Positions 24,095 to 32,636 of a stretch of DNA of 64,000 nucleotides are shown in pieces. The notes under the pieces were generated by a model. It was not told where the DNA came from. It did not search any database and was given only the letters and a program-made list of their open reading frames with translations. Where the stretch lies: the NCBI RefSeq assembly GCF_025961225.1, contig NZ_JAOQNG010000003.1, positions 639,887 through 703,886 on the forward strand, in the 5' to 3' direction. How positions within the stretch are numbered: position 1 is the first letter of the stretch; every line of letters begins with the position of its first letter. A program made the translations under genes and the position numbers. The DNA is from Azospirillum canadense. GTDB taxonomy: Bacteria; Pseudomonadota; Alphaproteobacteria; Azospirillales; Azospirillaceae.

Positions 24095-25520
24095 GATCGT
24101 GCCCCGAGGCGTGGTGTCTGAGGGGGCCTCTGTGCTCTTCGGCGGGTTGAGGCCGCCGGTCTACTCCGCTGCGATGGACAGCGGATCAGGGGTGTGAGGG
24201 TGGCACAGCTCGGCCAGGCTTTCCATGGTCATGTAGCGCCGGGCCACCGCCCATTCATCATGCTGCTCCAGCAGCAAGGCGCCGACGAGGCGCACAACCG
24301 CCCCTTCGCCAGGGAAGATGCCGACGACGTTGGTGCGCCGCTTGATCTCGCCATTCAGCCGCTCCAGAGGATTCGTGCTGTGCAATTTGGTGCGCAGGTC
24401 CTTGGGGTACTTCATGTAGGCCAGCACGTCGAACTCCGCCTCGTCCATCAGCGCCGCCAGCTTGGAAAAGCGCGGCCGCAGGCTGTCGGCCACCCGGCGC
24501 CACTGCTCATGCGCCGCCTCAGCGGTCTCCTGGGCAAAGGCGGTGCGAATGGTGGCCGCGACCATCGTCTGGTGCGCCTTGCCGACGCAGGCGAGGAGAT
24601 TCCTCATGCAATGAACACGACAGCGTTGAAGTGTGGCGCCCAGCACCTTGGAAGCGGCGGCCTTCAGCCCGAGATGCGCATCGGCGATCACCAGCTTTAC
24701 GCCGCGTAGGCCCCGGCGGGTGAGGGTGCGCAGGAAATCGGTCCAGAAGGTCTCGGCTTCCGACAGCCCGAGGCCGAGCCCCAGCACCTCGCGCCGGCCA
24801 TCGCTGTTGACGCCGATGGCCAGTATGGCGGCGAGCGAGACGATGCGGCCGTCCTGGCGCACTTTCACGTAGGTCGCATCCAGCCACACAAAGGGCCAGT
24901 CGCCTTCCAGCGGCCGGTTCAGGAACGCCTGCACGCGCTCGTCGATGTCCTGGCACAGGCGGCTGACCTGGCTCTTGGAGATGCCGGTCATGCCCATCGC
25001 CTTGACCAGATCATCGACGTTGCGCGTCGAGATGCCCTGCACGTAGGCCTCCTGAATCACCGCGATTAGCGCCTTCTCCGCGGTGCGGCGCGGCTCCAGG
25101 AAGGCCGGGAAGTAGGAGCCGCGCCGCAGCTTGGGGATGCGCAGGTCGATGGCCCCGGCGCGCGTCTCCCAGGTCCGCTCCCGGTAGCCGTTGCGCTTGG
25201 TCTGGCGGTCCTCGCTGCGTTCGCCATACCCGGCGCCGCACAGGCTCTCCACCTCCAGCTCCATCAGGCGCTGGGCGGCGAAGCCGACCATCTCGCGCAG
25301 AAAGTCGGCATCGGCGCTCTTCCCAATCAGCTCCTGAAGAGCGATCCTGTCCTCGGTCATCGTGGTCTCCGTCTTGGTTGATGGTCGTTAAGCAACCTCA
25401 ACTTAGCCGAAGAACACGGTGACCGCCGCTCCCGAACGGCCGGCCCGCCTGCGCCAGCTATGGGGGAGCGCTCCGGCGGGCCAGCCTCACGCCTCAGACA
25501 CCACGCGGTGGGACGCGATC
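24095..25520 (-). mobile_element. IS256 family element
   Basis: Imperfect terminal inverted repeats of 28 bp (24095-24122 and 25493-25520; 22 matches, core CGTGGTGTCTGAG) enclose one transposase gene. It sits inside the IS6 transposase. The flanks share TCGAG, consistent with a partly eroded 8-bp duplication. Confidence 0.85.
24161..25360 (-). CDS. IS256 family (mutator-type) transposase
   Basis: A 399-residue intact transposase. The N-terminal part has GYGERSEDRQTKRNGYRERTWETRAG and IPKLRRGSYFPAFLEPRRTAEKALIAV. The DDE catalytic domain includes VWLDATYVKVRQDG (first Asp) and LVIADAHLGLK (second Asp), with a Glu in the C-terminal NPLERLNGEIKRRTNVVGIFP. The length is normal. It is a paralogue of the fragment at 54894-55220 but clearly a different element. 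Confidence 0.95.
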   Translation of the reverse strand: MTEDRIALQELIGKSADADFLREMVGFAAQRLMELEVESLCGAGYGERSEDRQTKRNGYRERTWETRAGAIDLRIPKLRRGSYFPAFLEPRRTAEKALIAVIQEAYVQGISTRNVDDLVKAMGMTGISKSQVSRLCQDIDERVQAFLNRPLEGDWPFVWLDATYVKVRQDGRIVSLAAILAIGVNSDGRREVLGLGLGLSEAETFWTDFLRTLTRRGLRGVKLVIADAHLGLKAAASKVLGATLQRCRVHCMRNLLACVGKAHQTMVAATIRTAFAQETAEAAHEQWRRVADSLRPRFSKLAALMDEAEFDVLAYMKYPKDLRTKLHSTNPLERLNGEIKRRTNVVGIFPGEGAVVRLVGALLLEQHDEWAVARRYMTMESLAELCHPHTPDPLSIAAE

Positions 25521-26270
25521 AGGTCGAGTTGATCTTGGCCGCGCGCGGCATCGAAGTCAGCTACGAAACCATCCGGGAATGGGCGCTGCGCTTCGGTCGC
25601 GCCTTCGCCAACACGCTCAAGCGTCGCCGGCCCAAGCCGGGCGACAAATGGTTCTTGGATGAGGTGTTCGTCCGCATCCGCGGCAAGCAACATTATCTCT
25701 GGCGCGCCATCGACCAGAACGGCATGGTGCTCGACATTCTGGTCCAGAGTCGGCGCAACAAGACCGCGGCCAAGCGTTTCTTTCGCAAGTTGCTGAAGGG
25801 CTTGTGCTAAGCCCCGCGCGTCATCGTCACCGATAAGCTCAAATCTTATGCGGCGGCGAAGACGGAACTGAAGCTCGGTGGCGAACATCGACAGAGCCGT
25901 TACCTGAACAAGGTCTGTGAAGTCTCGCACCAGCCGACCCGACGACGCGAGCGGCATATGAAAAGGTTCAAATCCGCCCGGCACGCCCAACAATTTTTAT
26001 CCAGCCATAGTTCCATCCACAACCACTTCCAGCTACGTCGCCACCTTCTTTCCGCTCCCGAGTACCGCGCCACCCGCGCTCGCGCCTTCACCACTTGGCG
26101 CGAGGCGACCGGCCTTGCCCAGACCGCCTGATCCAGTGAACACTGGGGTTATTCAAACCCTCCGCGCATCAACTGACCGCGAAGTTGATGGTGTGGACGA
26201 CCGCTGCTCCCGGCATCGAGGTGCCATAGATTGGTGGTTGCTGAACTCCACCTATGAGAGGGCCGTCCAC

Positions 26271-27299
26271 ATGAGCATTGTCACCGTCGGTCTTGATCTT
26301 GCCAAGCACGTCTTCCAGGTTCATGGCGTTGATGAAGCCGGAAAGGTGGTCGTGCGCCGGCAGCTTCGCCGGGAGCAGGTGGAGGCGTTCTTTCGTGGCT
26401 TGACGCCTTGCCTGGTCGGTATGGAGGCGTGCGCGACGGCTCATCACTGGGCGCGTCTCATCCGGGCTCTCGGCCATGAGGTCCGGCTGATCCCGCCGAC
26501 CCGGGTCAAGGCCTACGTCCAGCGCGGCAAGAAGAACGACGCCGCCGATGCCGCGGCCATTGCCGAGGCGGTGACGCGGCCGCACATGGCCTTCGTTCCG
26601 ATCAAGAGCGAGGACCAGCAAGGCGTTCTGGTGCTTCATCGCTCCCGTGACCTGCTGGTGCGGCAGCGCACCATGCTGCTCAATGCCCTGCGCGCCCATC
26701 TGGCGGAATTCGGCATCGTGGGGGCGCAAGGCCCTCGTAAGCTGGCCGAGTTGATCGATCGGCTGAACGATCTGACGCTCCCCGAGCTGGTTCGCTTGGC
26801 GCTGGTGGAATTGGCCGAACAGATCGCGAGCTGCCGTGCGCGGATTGCGGCCCTGGAGAAGGCCATCCTGGCGTGGCATCGCACCACCGAGGCCAGTCGC
26901 AATCTGGCCACCATTCCCGGCATCGGGCCGATCACCGCCTCAGTGCTCGCCGCCACCGTCAGCGATCCGAGCGCGTTCAAGAACGGCCGCCAGCTGGCCG
27001 CGTGGCTGGGGCTGGTGCCGCGGCAGAATTCCAGCGGCGGCAAGGATCGGCTCGGCGGCATCACCAAGGCCGGCGACCGCTCGCTCCGCCGTCTTCTGGT
27101 CATGGGCGCCACCACGGTGATCCGCTATGCCCGCCGCAAAGCGCCCGGCGAGGGCGAGTGGCTGAAGGGCCTGCTGGCCCGCAAACCGGCCCGGCTGGTC
27201 AGCATCGCGCTGGCCAACAAGATGGCCCGCGTCGCTTGGGCGGTGCTCAGCCGCGGCGACGTCTACCGCAAGACTGTCCCGGTTCCGGCGGTTCCCTGA
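26271..27299 (+). CDS. IS110 family transposase (IS110-2, copy C)
   Basis: A 342-residue DEDD transposase starting MSIVTVGLDLAKHVFQVHGVD; the longer in-frame extension upstream is IS6 and terminal-repeat sequence. It contains GMEACATAHHWARLI, KKNDAADAAAIAEA, IPGIGPITASVLAA and LGLVPRQNSSGGKDRLGG. It differs from copy D at two residues I could see (S/R in QNSSGG and A/P in ARKPAR), so both appear intact. It is clearly distinct from IS110-1. Confidence 0.95.
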   Translation: MSIVTVGLDLAKHVFQVHGVDEAGKVVVRRQLRREQVEAFFRGLTPCLVGMEACATAHHWARLIRALGHEVRLIPPTRVKAYVQRGKKNDAADAAAIAEAVTRPHMAFVPIKSEDQQGVLVLHRSRDLLVRQRTMLLNALRAHLAEFGIVGAQGPRKLAELIDRLNDLTLPELVRLALVELAEQIASCRARIAALEKAILAWHRTTEASRNLATIPGIGPITASVLAATVSDPSAFKNGRQLAAWLGLVPRQNSSGGKDRLGGITKAGDRSLRRLLVMGATTVIRYARRKAPGEGEWLKGLLARKPARLVSIALANKMARVAWAVLSRGDVYRKTVPVPAVP

Positions 27300-27354
27300 G
27301 CGGTGAGCGCCAGGAGCATCCGGAGCGGATTGTCCGCCCGTCCGCGGAACCTTC

Positions 27355-27401
27355 TCAAGCCTGGGCCTGCGGGCCACCGCCTGCGGCGGCGCTGGGCTTG
27401 A
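27355..27401 (+). ncRNA. Candidate structured RNA 3' of IS110-2 transposase (copy C)
   Basis: An outer stem TCAAGCC (27355-27361) / GGCTTGA (27395-27401) encloses hairpins GGCC-TGCG-GGCC and CCGCC-TGC-GGCGG. It begins 55 nt after the stop codon. The fold is the same as at 19015, 34222 and 28818, although the stem sequence differs. Confidence 0.45.
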
Positions 27402-27772
27402 CAAGGCCCCGCCGCCGAGCGGTCTGTTCCACCATCGGATGCAAGCCACCGTGTCGCTGGACCGTCCGGTTTGGTAACGCTGAAGAACAGGACCATGCTG
27501 TGTGAGGGTGCCGAGAGAGGTGATGGCGAAACGGTTCGAGCCGGGGATCGGGAAGACCCACGTACTGTCATGCGCCTCGAGCGCGGCACGTTGATCGGGA
27601 CCCAATCCCGCGGAGTTCATCATGGCCCGCGGTCATCAGCACCGCATTCTTCGAGGCCGGACACAGGACCGCACCCGACCTTTTCGCCAAGCCAGATCTC
27701 TTTTCCCTTGCGCCGCAGCGGTCGTCCACACAAGACAGTGCCGCGGGCGCGGTGCAACACCAAGGCAAAAAT

Positions 27773-27798
27773 GCCCCCACCCGTTTCCAGGTGGGGGC
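27773..27798 (-). terminator. Rho-independent terminator of the small RTX-like gene
   Basis: Perfect 9-bp stem GCCCCCACC / GGTGGGGGC; read on the minus strand it is followed by ATTTTTG. It lies ~135 nt downstream of the stop at 27932. Confidence 0.75.
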
Positions 27799-27931
27799 GG
27801 AAGCCGGCAGGCTTTGTTCTCCCGCCGATGGGAAGTCCAGACGCCGGGCGAAGGAGGGCGCCGGTCAGGTTGTAGATCACGAAGGCAGTGGACCGGCGGA
27901 CTTTACTCGGCCGCCGGTTGGCGTCCGGACG

Positions 27932-28447
27932 TTAAGTGAGCGAGCCTCCGCCGGTCGGGTCGAAGATGGCGAAGTCCGTGGGATCGAGCTGGGCCATGTG
28001 AACGCCGTCCAGCAGAATAGCGTTGCCGCCGCTGAGGTCCACGAGGGCGCCATACTGCGTGTCGGAGATCACGAGTTGTTCGACCGACTGCAGCCCGGAC
28101 CCATTCACATTGCCTGCGATGGCGATCAGGTCGCCGGAGTCGGATGGATCGAAGCCGTACACGATGTCGAGCCCGTTGCCGCCGCCGAAGAGGAGCAGGT
28201 CGTGGTTCGGGCCGCAGTACAGATCGGTGTCCCCGGGCAGATCGACCACAGCATCGACGCCCGGCGTCTGAGTGGCCACCGGCGTGACCTCTGGAATGCT
28301 GGGCTGCGACGGCCCCGGATCACTGGGCACGGCATCCAGTCCCGGCGGCTCGGTGGCCGCTGGCGGCATCACTGAGGCGTCATGATGAGAAAGATCCGAA
28401 GAATTGACGTGGACATCGGAAGGCGCGTTCACGTTAAAAGCGTTCAT
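27932..28447 (-). CDS. Small RTX-like calcium-binding protein, probable type I secretion substrate
   Basis: A 171-residue protein; the ATG at 28447 has GGAG 8 nt upstream. The N-terminal ~75 residues are a low-complexity, Pro/Ala/Thr/Val-rich segment without a signal peptide. Residues ~78-165 resemble the C-terminal module of serralysin-type and RTX proteins: DTDLYCGPNHDLLLFGGGNGLDIVYGFDPSDSGD, then an acidic beta-rich tail (VDLSGGNAILLDGV) like the RTX remnants at 5785 and 17475. Such C-terminal modules are uncleaved signals for PrtD/HlyB-type exporters, and one is encoded at 6477. It has its own terminator and is stranded between IS6/IS110 and ISKra4. The function is unknown. Confidence 0.7.
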   Translation of the reverse strand: MNAFNVNAPSDVHVNSSDLSHHDASVMPPAATEPPGLDAVPSDPGPSQPSIPEVTPVATQTPGVDAVVDLPGDTDLYCGPNHDLLLFGGGNGLDIVYGFDPSDSGDLIAIAGNVNGSGLQSVEQLVISDTQYGALVDLSGGNAILLDGVHMAQLDPTDFAIFDPTGGGSLT

Positions 28448-28817
28448 TGTACTCTCCGTTACAGGGGTTGATCGGGCGGCCGCCTTGACCGCCTGAACCC
28501 AAACATGCCTTTTCTTTGCCGTTCCCTCAGTGGCCAATCCCATAACTCAATCCGAACGCCAGCAAGATTATTGCTTTTTCCGTCACCCTTGACGCCGTCT
28601 CCAGACTTGCGACCCGCGATCCACTCCCCTGACATTTCCATGGCATCCCAATCGCAGGATTTCCACGCGCGCCAGCGTGGTGCAGGGATACGGGAATGGC
28701 GGCGGCTTGCGGATCGGCGTAGAAGCCGCGTCCCGTTCATGTCCATGAGACCGTCGCAAACCTGGGGGGAGCAACCGTGTTTTCTGGGAGGTGGTGAGTG
28801 AACCGGGGGTGCTCCCT

Positions 28818-28869
28818 GTCAAGGCTCGCGCTGGCGCGCGCCCGCCCTGCGGGCGGCTGCGGCCTTGAC
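28818..28869 (-). ncRNA. Candidate structured RNA 3' of IS110-3 transposase
   Basis: An outer stem GTCAAGGC (28818-28825) / GCCTTGAC (28862-28869) encloses CGCG-CTGG-CGCG and CCGCCC-TGC-GGGCGG hairpins. A further outer stem closes at 28801 and 28887. It lies ~65 nt downstream of the minus-strand transposase stop, the same position and fold as in the other IS110 elements. Confidence 0.45.
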
Positions 28870-28933
28870 CGGTCCGCGCCCCCGGTTCGCTGGGCTGGGC
28901 ATGTGGTCGGCGGCGAGCGCCGACCGTCGGCCT

Positions 28934-29878
28934 CTAGGCGGTCTGCTCGTGCCAAGTTTGGTGGTGGGCGAGCATGGCGTTGAGGCGGACGAGCAGTTTG
29001 CGCATGCAGGCGACCAACGCCACCTTGGGCTTCTTGCCGCAGGCGATCAGTCGAGCATAGAACCGCGCCAGGACGCCGCGGCCACGGACGGCGCTGGTCA
29101 GCGTCGCCATATACAGCGCCCGGCGCACATCGGTGCGCCCGCCGGCGATGTGGCGCTCGCCATGGTGCTCGCCGCTGTCGGCGGCATAGGGCGCCACCCC
29201 CACCAGCGCGGCGATTTTGGCGCCGCTCAGTGCCCCCAATTCGGGCAGCCGAACCGCCAGGGTCGTCGCCGTCACCGGCCCAATGCCCGGGGCGCTCTGA
29301 AGCGCGGCGACGCGCTCTCCGAGCGCCCTGTCGGCCGCCACCCGCCGGGCGATGAGCGCTTCCACGGCGGCCACCGCCTGGTCCAACGCCGCGAGCGCGC
29401 CGCCGACGGTGGCCTCGGCCTCCCTCGGCAGGCCGACCGCCGCTTTGCGCAGATCGGCACTCTGATCGACCAACCGCCGGCGCAGACGCAGCAAGCCGGC
29501 CAACGCCTCCCGTCCGTGGTCGGGCGCCGCGGGCGGGCCGTCGATCAGGGTGGCGGTGAACTCGGCGATCAGCGGAGCATCGATGGCGTCCGACTTGGCA
29601 CGCCGGCCCTTGGCCTTGGCAAAGTGGCGCACGCGGGCCGCATCGAGGACGTGAACGGCCAAGCCGGCCGCGCCCAGGTCGTCGCGGACCGGGGGCTCGT
29701 AGCCGCCGCTGGCCTCGACCCCGACGCGGGCGAGACCGCGCTCGCGGATCCAGGACGCCAGCGCGCTCCGCCCCTCCGAGGTGTTGGCGACGCGCAGGCG
29801 GGCCGGGCCGGGGAACAGGGCGGCATCGAGCCAATCCCGGCCACAATCGAGGCCGACAGACGGGATCAGGTGTGTCAT
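28934..29878 (-). CDS. IS110 family transposase (IS110-3)
   Basis: A 314-residue transposase of a different IS110 branch. It starts MTHLIPSVGLDCGRDWLDAAL and includes VGVEASGGYEPPVRDDL, RAKSDAIDAPLIAEF and a C-terminal domain with APGIGPVTATTLAVRLPELG, GVAPYAADSGEHHGERHIAGGRTDVRRALYMA. It is shorter than IS110-1 and -2 and lacks their LGLVPR motif. The frame is intact. Confidence 0.93.
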   Translation of the reverse strand: MTHLIPSVGLDCGRDWLDAALFPGPARLRVANTSEGRSALASWIRERGLARVGVEASGGYEPPVRDDLGAAGLAVHVLDAARVRHFAKAKGRRAKSDAIDAPLIAEFTATLIDGPPAAPDHGREALAGLLRLRRRLVDQSADLRKAAVGLPREAEATVGGALAALDQAVAAVEALIARRVAADRALGERVAALQSAPGIGPVTATTLAVRLPELGALSGAKIAALVGVAPYAADSGEHHGERHIAGGRTDVRRALYMATLTSAVRGRGVLARFYARLIACGKKPKVALVACMRKLLVRLNAMLAHHQTWHEQTA

Positions 29879-29998
29879 CCTTGCGCTCCTTCCTTGTGCT
29901 GCGGGGTCACGCCCCAAGCAACCGTTCGGTCTCCAAGGAAGGTTGACCGCCCCAAGCTCCCCCACGGCTTTGAAGACGGGTTGGTAACGGGGTCGGTC

Positions 29999-30034
29999 AA
30001 CCCGGCTGGCGCGCGGCCGCGCGCCAGCCGGGTT
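29999..30034. repeat. Perfect 36-bp palindrome at the IS110-3 edge
   Basis: Two perfect 18-bp arms (AACCCGGCTGGCGCGCGG and its complement) with no loop bases. It is at the right boundary of IS110-3, ~120 nt upstream of its transposase start. It could form a cruciform or an RNA hairpin. Confidence 0.9.
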
Positions 30035-30103
30035 TCACTCTAATGCTGTTCCAACATACAAGGTTGGTACGGCGGGTCCGGTTGGCAGCGGACCGGGGGC
30101 GCG

Positions 30104-31477
30104 ATGAAGTGGCGGGTCATGATGGAGGTGACGGGCGAGGACGGCGCAGTGACGCAGCACGTGATCTCCGAGGGTGAGCGCACCGGGGCCGGTCAGGCGG
30201 CGACGCTCGGGTTGAGCTTGGCCGAGAGCAAGGCGACCCTGACCGGCCTGCAGCGCGTTCTGGTCGCGGCCCAAGCCGACGCGCACTGTCGCCGCCGTCG
30301 CCGGTGCAGCCACTGTGGGACATCGCGCCCGCTCAAAGACCACCGCTCTCGTCGGCTGGTGTCACTGTTCGGCACGGTGGCGGTGCGTGCGCCCCGCTTC
30401 GGCCCCTGCCGCTGCGGTGTGGCCAGCCGACGCAGCCTGACCCCGGTCGCCGAGATCATGCCGGACCGCTGCACCCCGGAGTACGAACGCGTCCTGGCCG
30501 GGATGGGCAGCGCGCTGCCGTACCGGCGGGCGCGGGCGTTGTTGGCCGACCTGCTGCCGGTGGACACCGCTCCGGAGGTGGAAACGATCCGCCGGCGCAC
30601 GCTCCAGGTCGGCGCCCGGCTTGAGCGGGCAGCGCTTGTTCCGCCGGACCAGACTTCGCCGGCATCAGCGAAGGCGATCACGCTGGCCATCGACGGGGGC
30701 CACGTGCGGTCGGTGCGGACCTGCCAGATGCGCTCGTTCGCGGTGATGATCGCGCGGGCGAGCAACGATCAGAGCCAGGAGGTCGTCTTCAGCAGCATGC
30801 CGGCTGAGGCCGACCGGCAGGTACGGCAGCTCCAGCACGTCCTGCGCGGACTGGGGGCGACAGCGAGCACGCCGGTCACCATCCTCAGCGACGGCGCGGG
30901 AGGTCCGCGGTCCTTGGGTGCAGCGGCCAGTATCGGTCCGATCCACAACGTATTGGACTGGTTCCATCTGTCGATACGGATCCAGCACGTAGCGCAAGCG
31001 GTCCAGGGCTGGACCGCCGCGGTGCCGGCCGCCGCGGAACGGACCGGGCCGCTGGCCGACGCCGTGTCCCGCATCCGCTGGCGGCTCTGGCACAGCCAGA
31101 GCGAGCGGGCGCTGGCCCTTATTGGTGACACCCTGGCAAGCCTTGACGCCGCCTTGGAAGCCGCCGATGACCGGCAGGCCCGGAAGGTGGCGACGCTGCT
31201 GCGCGCGCTGGAGACCTATGTCGCCGGACAAGCCGAGCTGATCATCGACTACGCCGCCGCCCGGCGCCGGGGCGAGCCCATCTCCACGGCGACGACCGAG
31301 AGCACGGTCCAGCGCCTGCTGCACCGGCGCATGGGCGCCAACCAGCAGATGCGCTGGTCCCCGCGGGGCGCCCATCAGATGCTGAAGGTGCGCACCGCGA
31401 TGATGAACAGCACACTCGCCTCCGACCACACCGCCGCCGAACCCTATGCCCGCCGACCCTTCCACCGCGCGGCGTGA
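30104..31477 (+). CDS. ISKra4 family transposase
   Basis: A 457-residue transposase. A zinc-finger-like segment is visible near residues 60-105 (RRCSHCGTSRPLKDH ... FGPCRCGVASRRSL). The central and C-terminal parts carry DDE-type features: LAIDGGHVRS (first Asp), VTILSDGAGG, and HNVLDWFHLSIRIQHVAQ. The end is TESTVQRLLHRRMGANQQMRWSPRGAHQMLKVRTAMMN, typical of the family. The gene runs almost to the right terminal repeat. The left third of the element is displaced by IS110-3, which may separate the gene from its promoter. Confidence 0.9.
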   Translation: MKWRVMMEVTGEDGAVTQHVISEGERTGAGQAATLGLSLAESKATLTGLQRVLVAAQADAHCRRRRRCSHCGTSRPLKDHRSRRLVSLFGTVAVRAPRFGPCRCGVASRRSLTPVAEIMPDRCTPEYERVLAGMGSALPYRRARALLADLLPVDTAPEVETIRRRTLQVGARLERAALVPPDQTSPASAKAITLAIDGGHVRSVRTCQMRSFAVMIARASNDQSQEVVFSSMPAEADRQVRQLQHVLRGLGATASTPVTILSDGAGGPRSLGAAASIGPIHNVLDWFHLSIRIQHVAQAVQGWTAAVPAAAERTGPLADAVSRIRWRLWHSQSERALALIGDTLASLDAALEAADDRQARKVATLLRALETYVAGQAELIIDYAAARRRGEPISTATTESTVQRLLHRRMGANQQMRWSPRGAHQMLKVRTAMMNSTLASDHTAAEPYARRPFHRAA

Positions 31478-31575
31478 AGCCCCCCAGGTTTGCGACGGTC
31501 TCGTGGAGGGTCGCGATGTCCTCATAAAGCCGGAGTGGCAACAACACGCGGTGTGCTCTGAGCAACGAACTGACC

Positions 31576-32278
31576 GTGGTCGAAACTTCGCTGTTCGGCA
31601 GCCTGGAGGACCCCGGCGACCGAGCCACCATCATTCGCGACCTCGCCGCCCGCGCCGCCGCCTTCACCAGTCAGGCGCGCGCGCCAACACCGTCGCCACC
31701 TGCCGCTCGGCCTGGGGAGCGTTCACCGCTTGGTGCCGCACCCTCGGCCTGCGCAACCGCTCCCTGCTGCTGGTCGGCTTCGGTGGCGCGCTGCGGCGGA
31801 GCGAGATCGTCGCGCTCAACGCCGACGACGTCGCCTTCGTCAACGGCAAGGGCGTCGTGCTGTCCATCCGCCGCTCCAAGACCGACCAGGTTGGGGCCGG
31901 CGACGCTGTGGCCATCTGGGCCGCCGACGACGACGCGCTGTGCGCGCTGCCGGCCACGGCGAGGAGCCGTTGTTCGTTGGCCCGCCGGCGGGCGGGGTGC
32001 TGACCGACAAACGGCTGTCGGACAAGGCGGCGGGCGCCGGCGACTCCGGCCTCCTGGAGAAGACCTTCGGCGCCCTGTCCGTCGGCGTGGCGCGCCATTA
32101 CTCCGGCCATTCCTTGCGCGCCGAGCTGGCCACCGCGGCGGCCGAGGCGGAGGCGCAGCTGCACGACGTCATGCGCCAGACCCGCCATAAGTCGGTCGAG
32201 GTGGCCCGCCGCTACATGCACTCCGCCGACCTCTGGAAGAACAACGTCACCGCAAGGGTGATGCGCCGCTCCGGGTAA
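31576..32278 (+). pseudogene. Tyrosine site-specific recombinase (integrase), frameshifted and deleted
   Basis: Three frames must be joined. First VETSLFGSLEDPGDRATIIRDLAARAAAF, then ANTVATCRSAWGAFTAWCRTLGLRNRSLLLVGFGGALRRSEI (first catalytic Arg) through IRRSKTDQ (Lys). After ~31950 the third frame EEPLFVGPPAGGVL continues to HYSGHSLRAELATAAAEAEAQLHDVMRQTRHKSVEVARRYM (His-x-x-Arg, His and Tyr). The central part between the SAM-like and catalytic domains is also shortened. It is a broken integrase of the phage/integrative-element type. It starts directly after the ISKra4 right end, so its 5' end is probably cut by that element. Confidence 0.8.
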
Positions 32279-32636
32279 GACGCCGCGTGACGTGCGCCCC
32301 TGCCCAAGGTCCGGCGGCGCCGGTACCCGCAGGCTCGGCACCGGCTTGATTTTGCGGCGGCGAGACACCCTGGCCGGATACCGCGGCCAAAGGGCCGTGC
32401 CTCCGCGTAGATGGCTAAAAGGTGTTGGCAGCCGTCTTGAGGCTGAGCACTCCATCGTGAGTAGGAGCAGTGATCAGCCGCGCTTCCGAGCGGGTGTCGC
32501 GCGCCCACTCCGGGCATAACGGCTCAACGTTCGGAGCAATATCATACTGCCCTTAATGATCGCGCCTGCAGGTCTCTTCAACAATAAATGGGTATCGCGG
32601 AAGCCGTCTTTCGCCGAGCTGTTTTCCATGGCCTTG
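32279..32636. other. Intergenic stretch, no supported gene
   Basis: About 360 bases between the integrase remnant and the IS5 element. No open frame with a recognisable domain, repeat or convincing promoter was seen. The part from 32520 is more AT-rich. Confidence 0.5.

Larger units (their letters stand above)
23992..26131 (+). pseudogene. IS6 family transposase, split by IS256 and carrying a stop
   Basis: The N-terminus MNTMPNPYRGFRFPAEIISEAVWLYHCFSLSLR ends at the IS256 boundary. The frame resumes at 25521 with VELILAARGIEVSYETIREW and continues through the DDE region (DEVFVRIRGKQHYLWRAIDQNG). At 25808 the codons for Arg-Tyr in the intact copy (KGLRYAPR) are Cys-stop (KGLC*). The remainder to 26131 is readable but untranslated. 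This copy is inactive. Confidence 0.85.
26101..27732 (+). repeat. Long inverted repeat arm C (pairs with 40233-41864)
   Basis: About 1.63 kb nearly identical to the reverse complement of 40233-41864 (coordinates sum to 67965). Arms agree through IS110-2 and ~70 bp of the IS6 tail, then diverge upstream within the IS6 transposase. Confidence 0.88.
26180..27732 (+). mobile_element. IS110 family (IS1111-type) element IS110-2, copy C
   Basis: Perfect 17-bp subterminal inverted repeats GTGTGGACGACCGCTGC (26191-26207 and 27715-27731, exactly 1,541 bp end to end). One transposase is followed by ~430 nt of non-coding 3' end. It lies inside the right terminal repeat of IS6 element C. An identically sized inverted copy is at 40233-41785. 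Confidence 0.88.
23943..27742 (+). mobile_element. IS6 family element C, interrupted by IS256 and IS110-2
   Basis: The left terminal repeat GGTGTTGTCA is at 23943-23952. The transposase reading frame runs 23992-26131 but is split by an IS256 element (24095-25520) and also carries a stop. The right terminal repeat is split by IS110-2: AAGTTGAT stands before it (to about 26189) and a decayed GACAGTGCC after it (27734-27742). The length without the inserts is close to the ~0.82 kb of the intact copy at 54071-54893. Confidence 0.75.
28801..30034 (-). mobile_element. IS110 family element IS110-3 inserted in ISKra4
   Basis: A minus-strand transposase with short non-coding ends. The left edge is a structured segment whose outermost arms AACCGGGGG and CCCCCGGTT lie at 28801-28809 and 28879-28887. 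The right edge is a 36-bp perfect palindrome (29999-30034). The exact ends are inferred from these structures and from resumption of ISKra4 sequence; no target duplication is seen. Confidence 0.65.
28743..31506 (+). mobile_element. ISKra4 family element with an IS110 inside
   Basis: Terminal inverted repeats of 27 bp with one mismatch (28743-28769 and 31480-31506; the inner 23 bp are perfect, core CCGTCGCAAACCTGGGGGG). The transposase gene is at 30104. An IS110-3 element occupies ~28801-30034 between the left repeat and the transposase. No target duplication is evident. Confidence 0.85.

Noticed and set aside
24095..27742. Composite transposon bounded by IS6 copies C and D
   Set aside because: C and D are in opposite orientation, differ in sequence, and lack matching outer duplications; no evidence that the interval moved as one unit.
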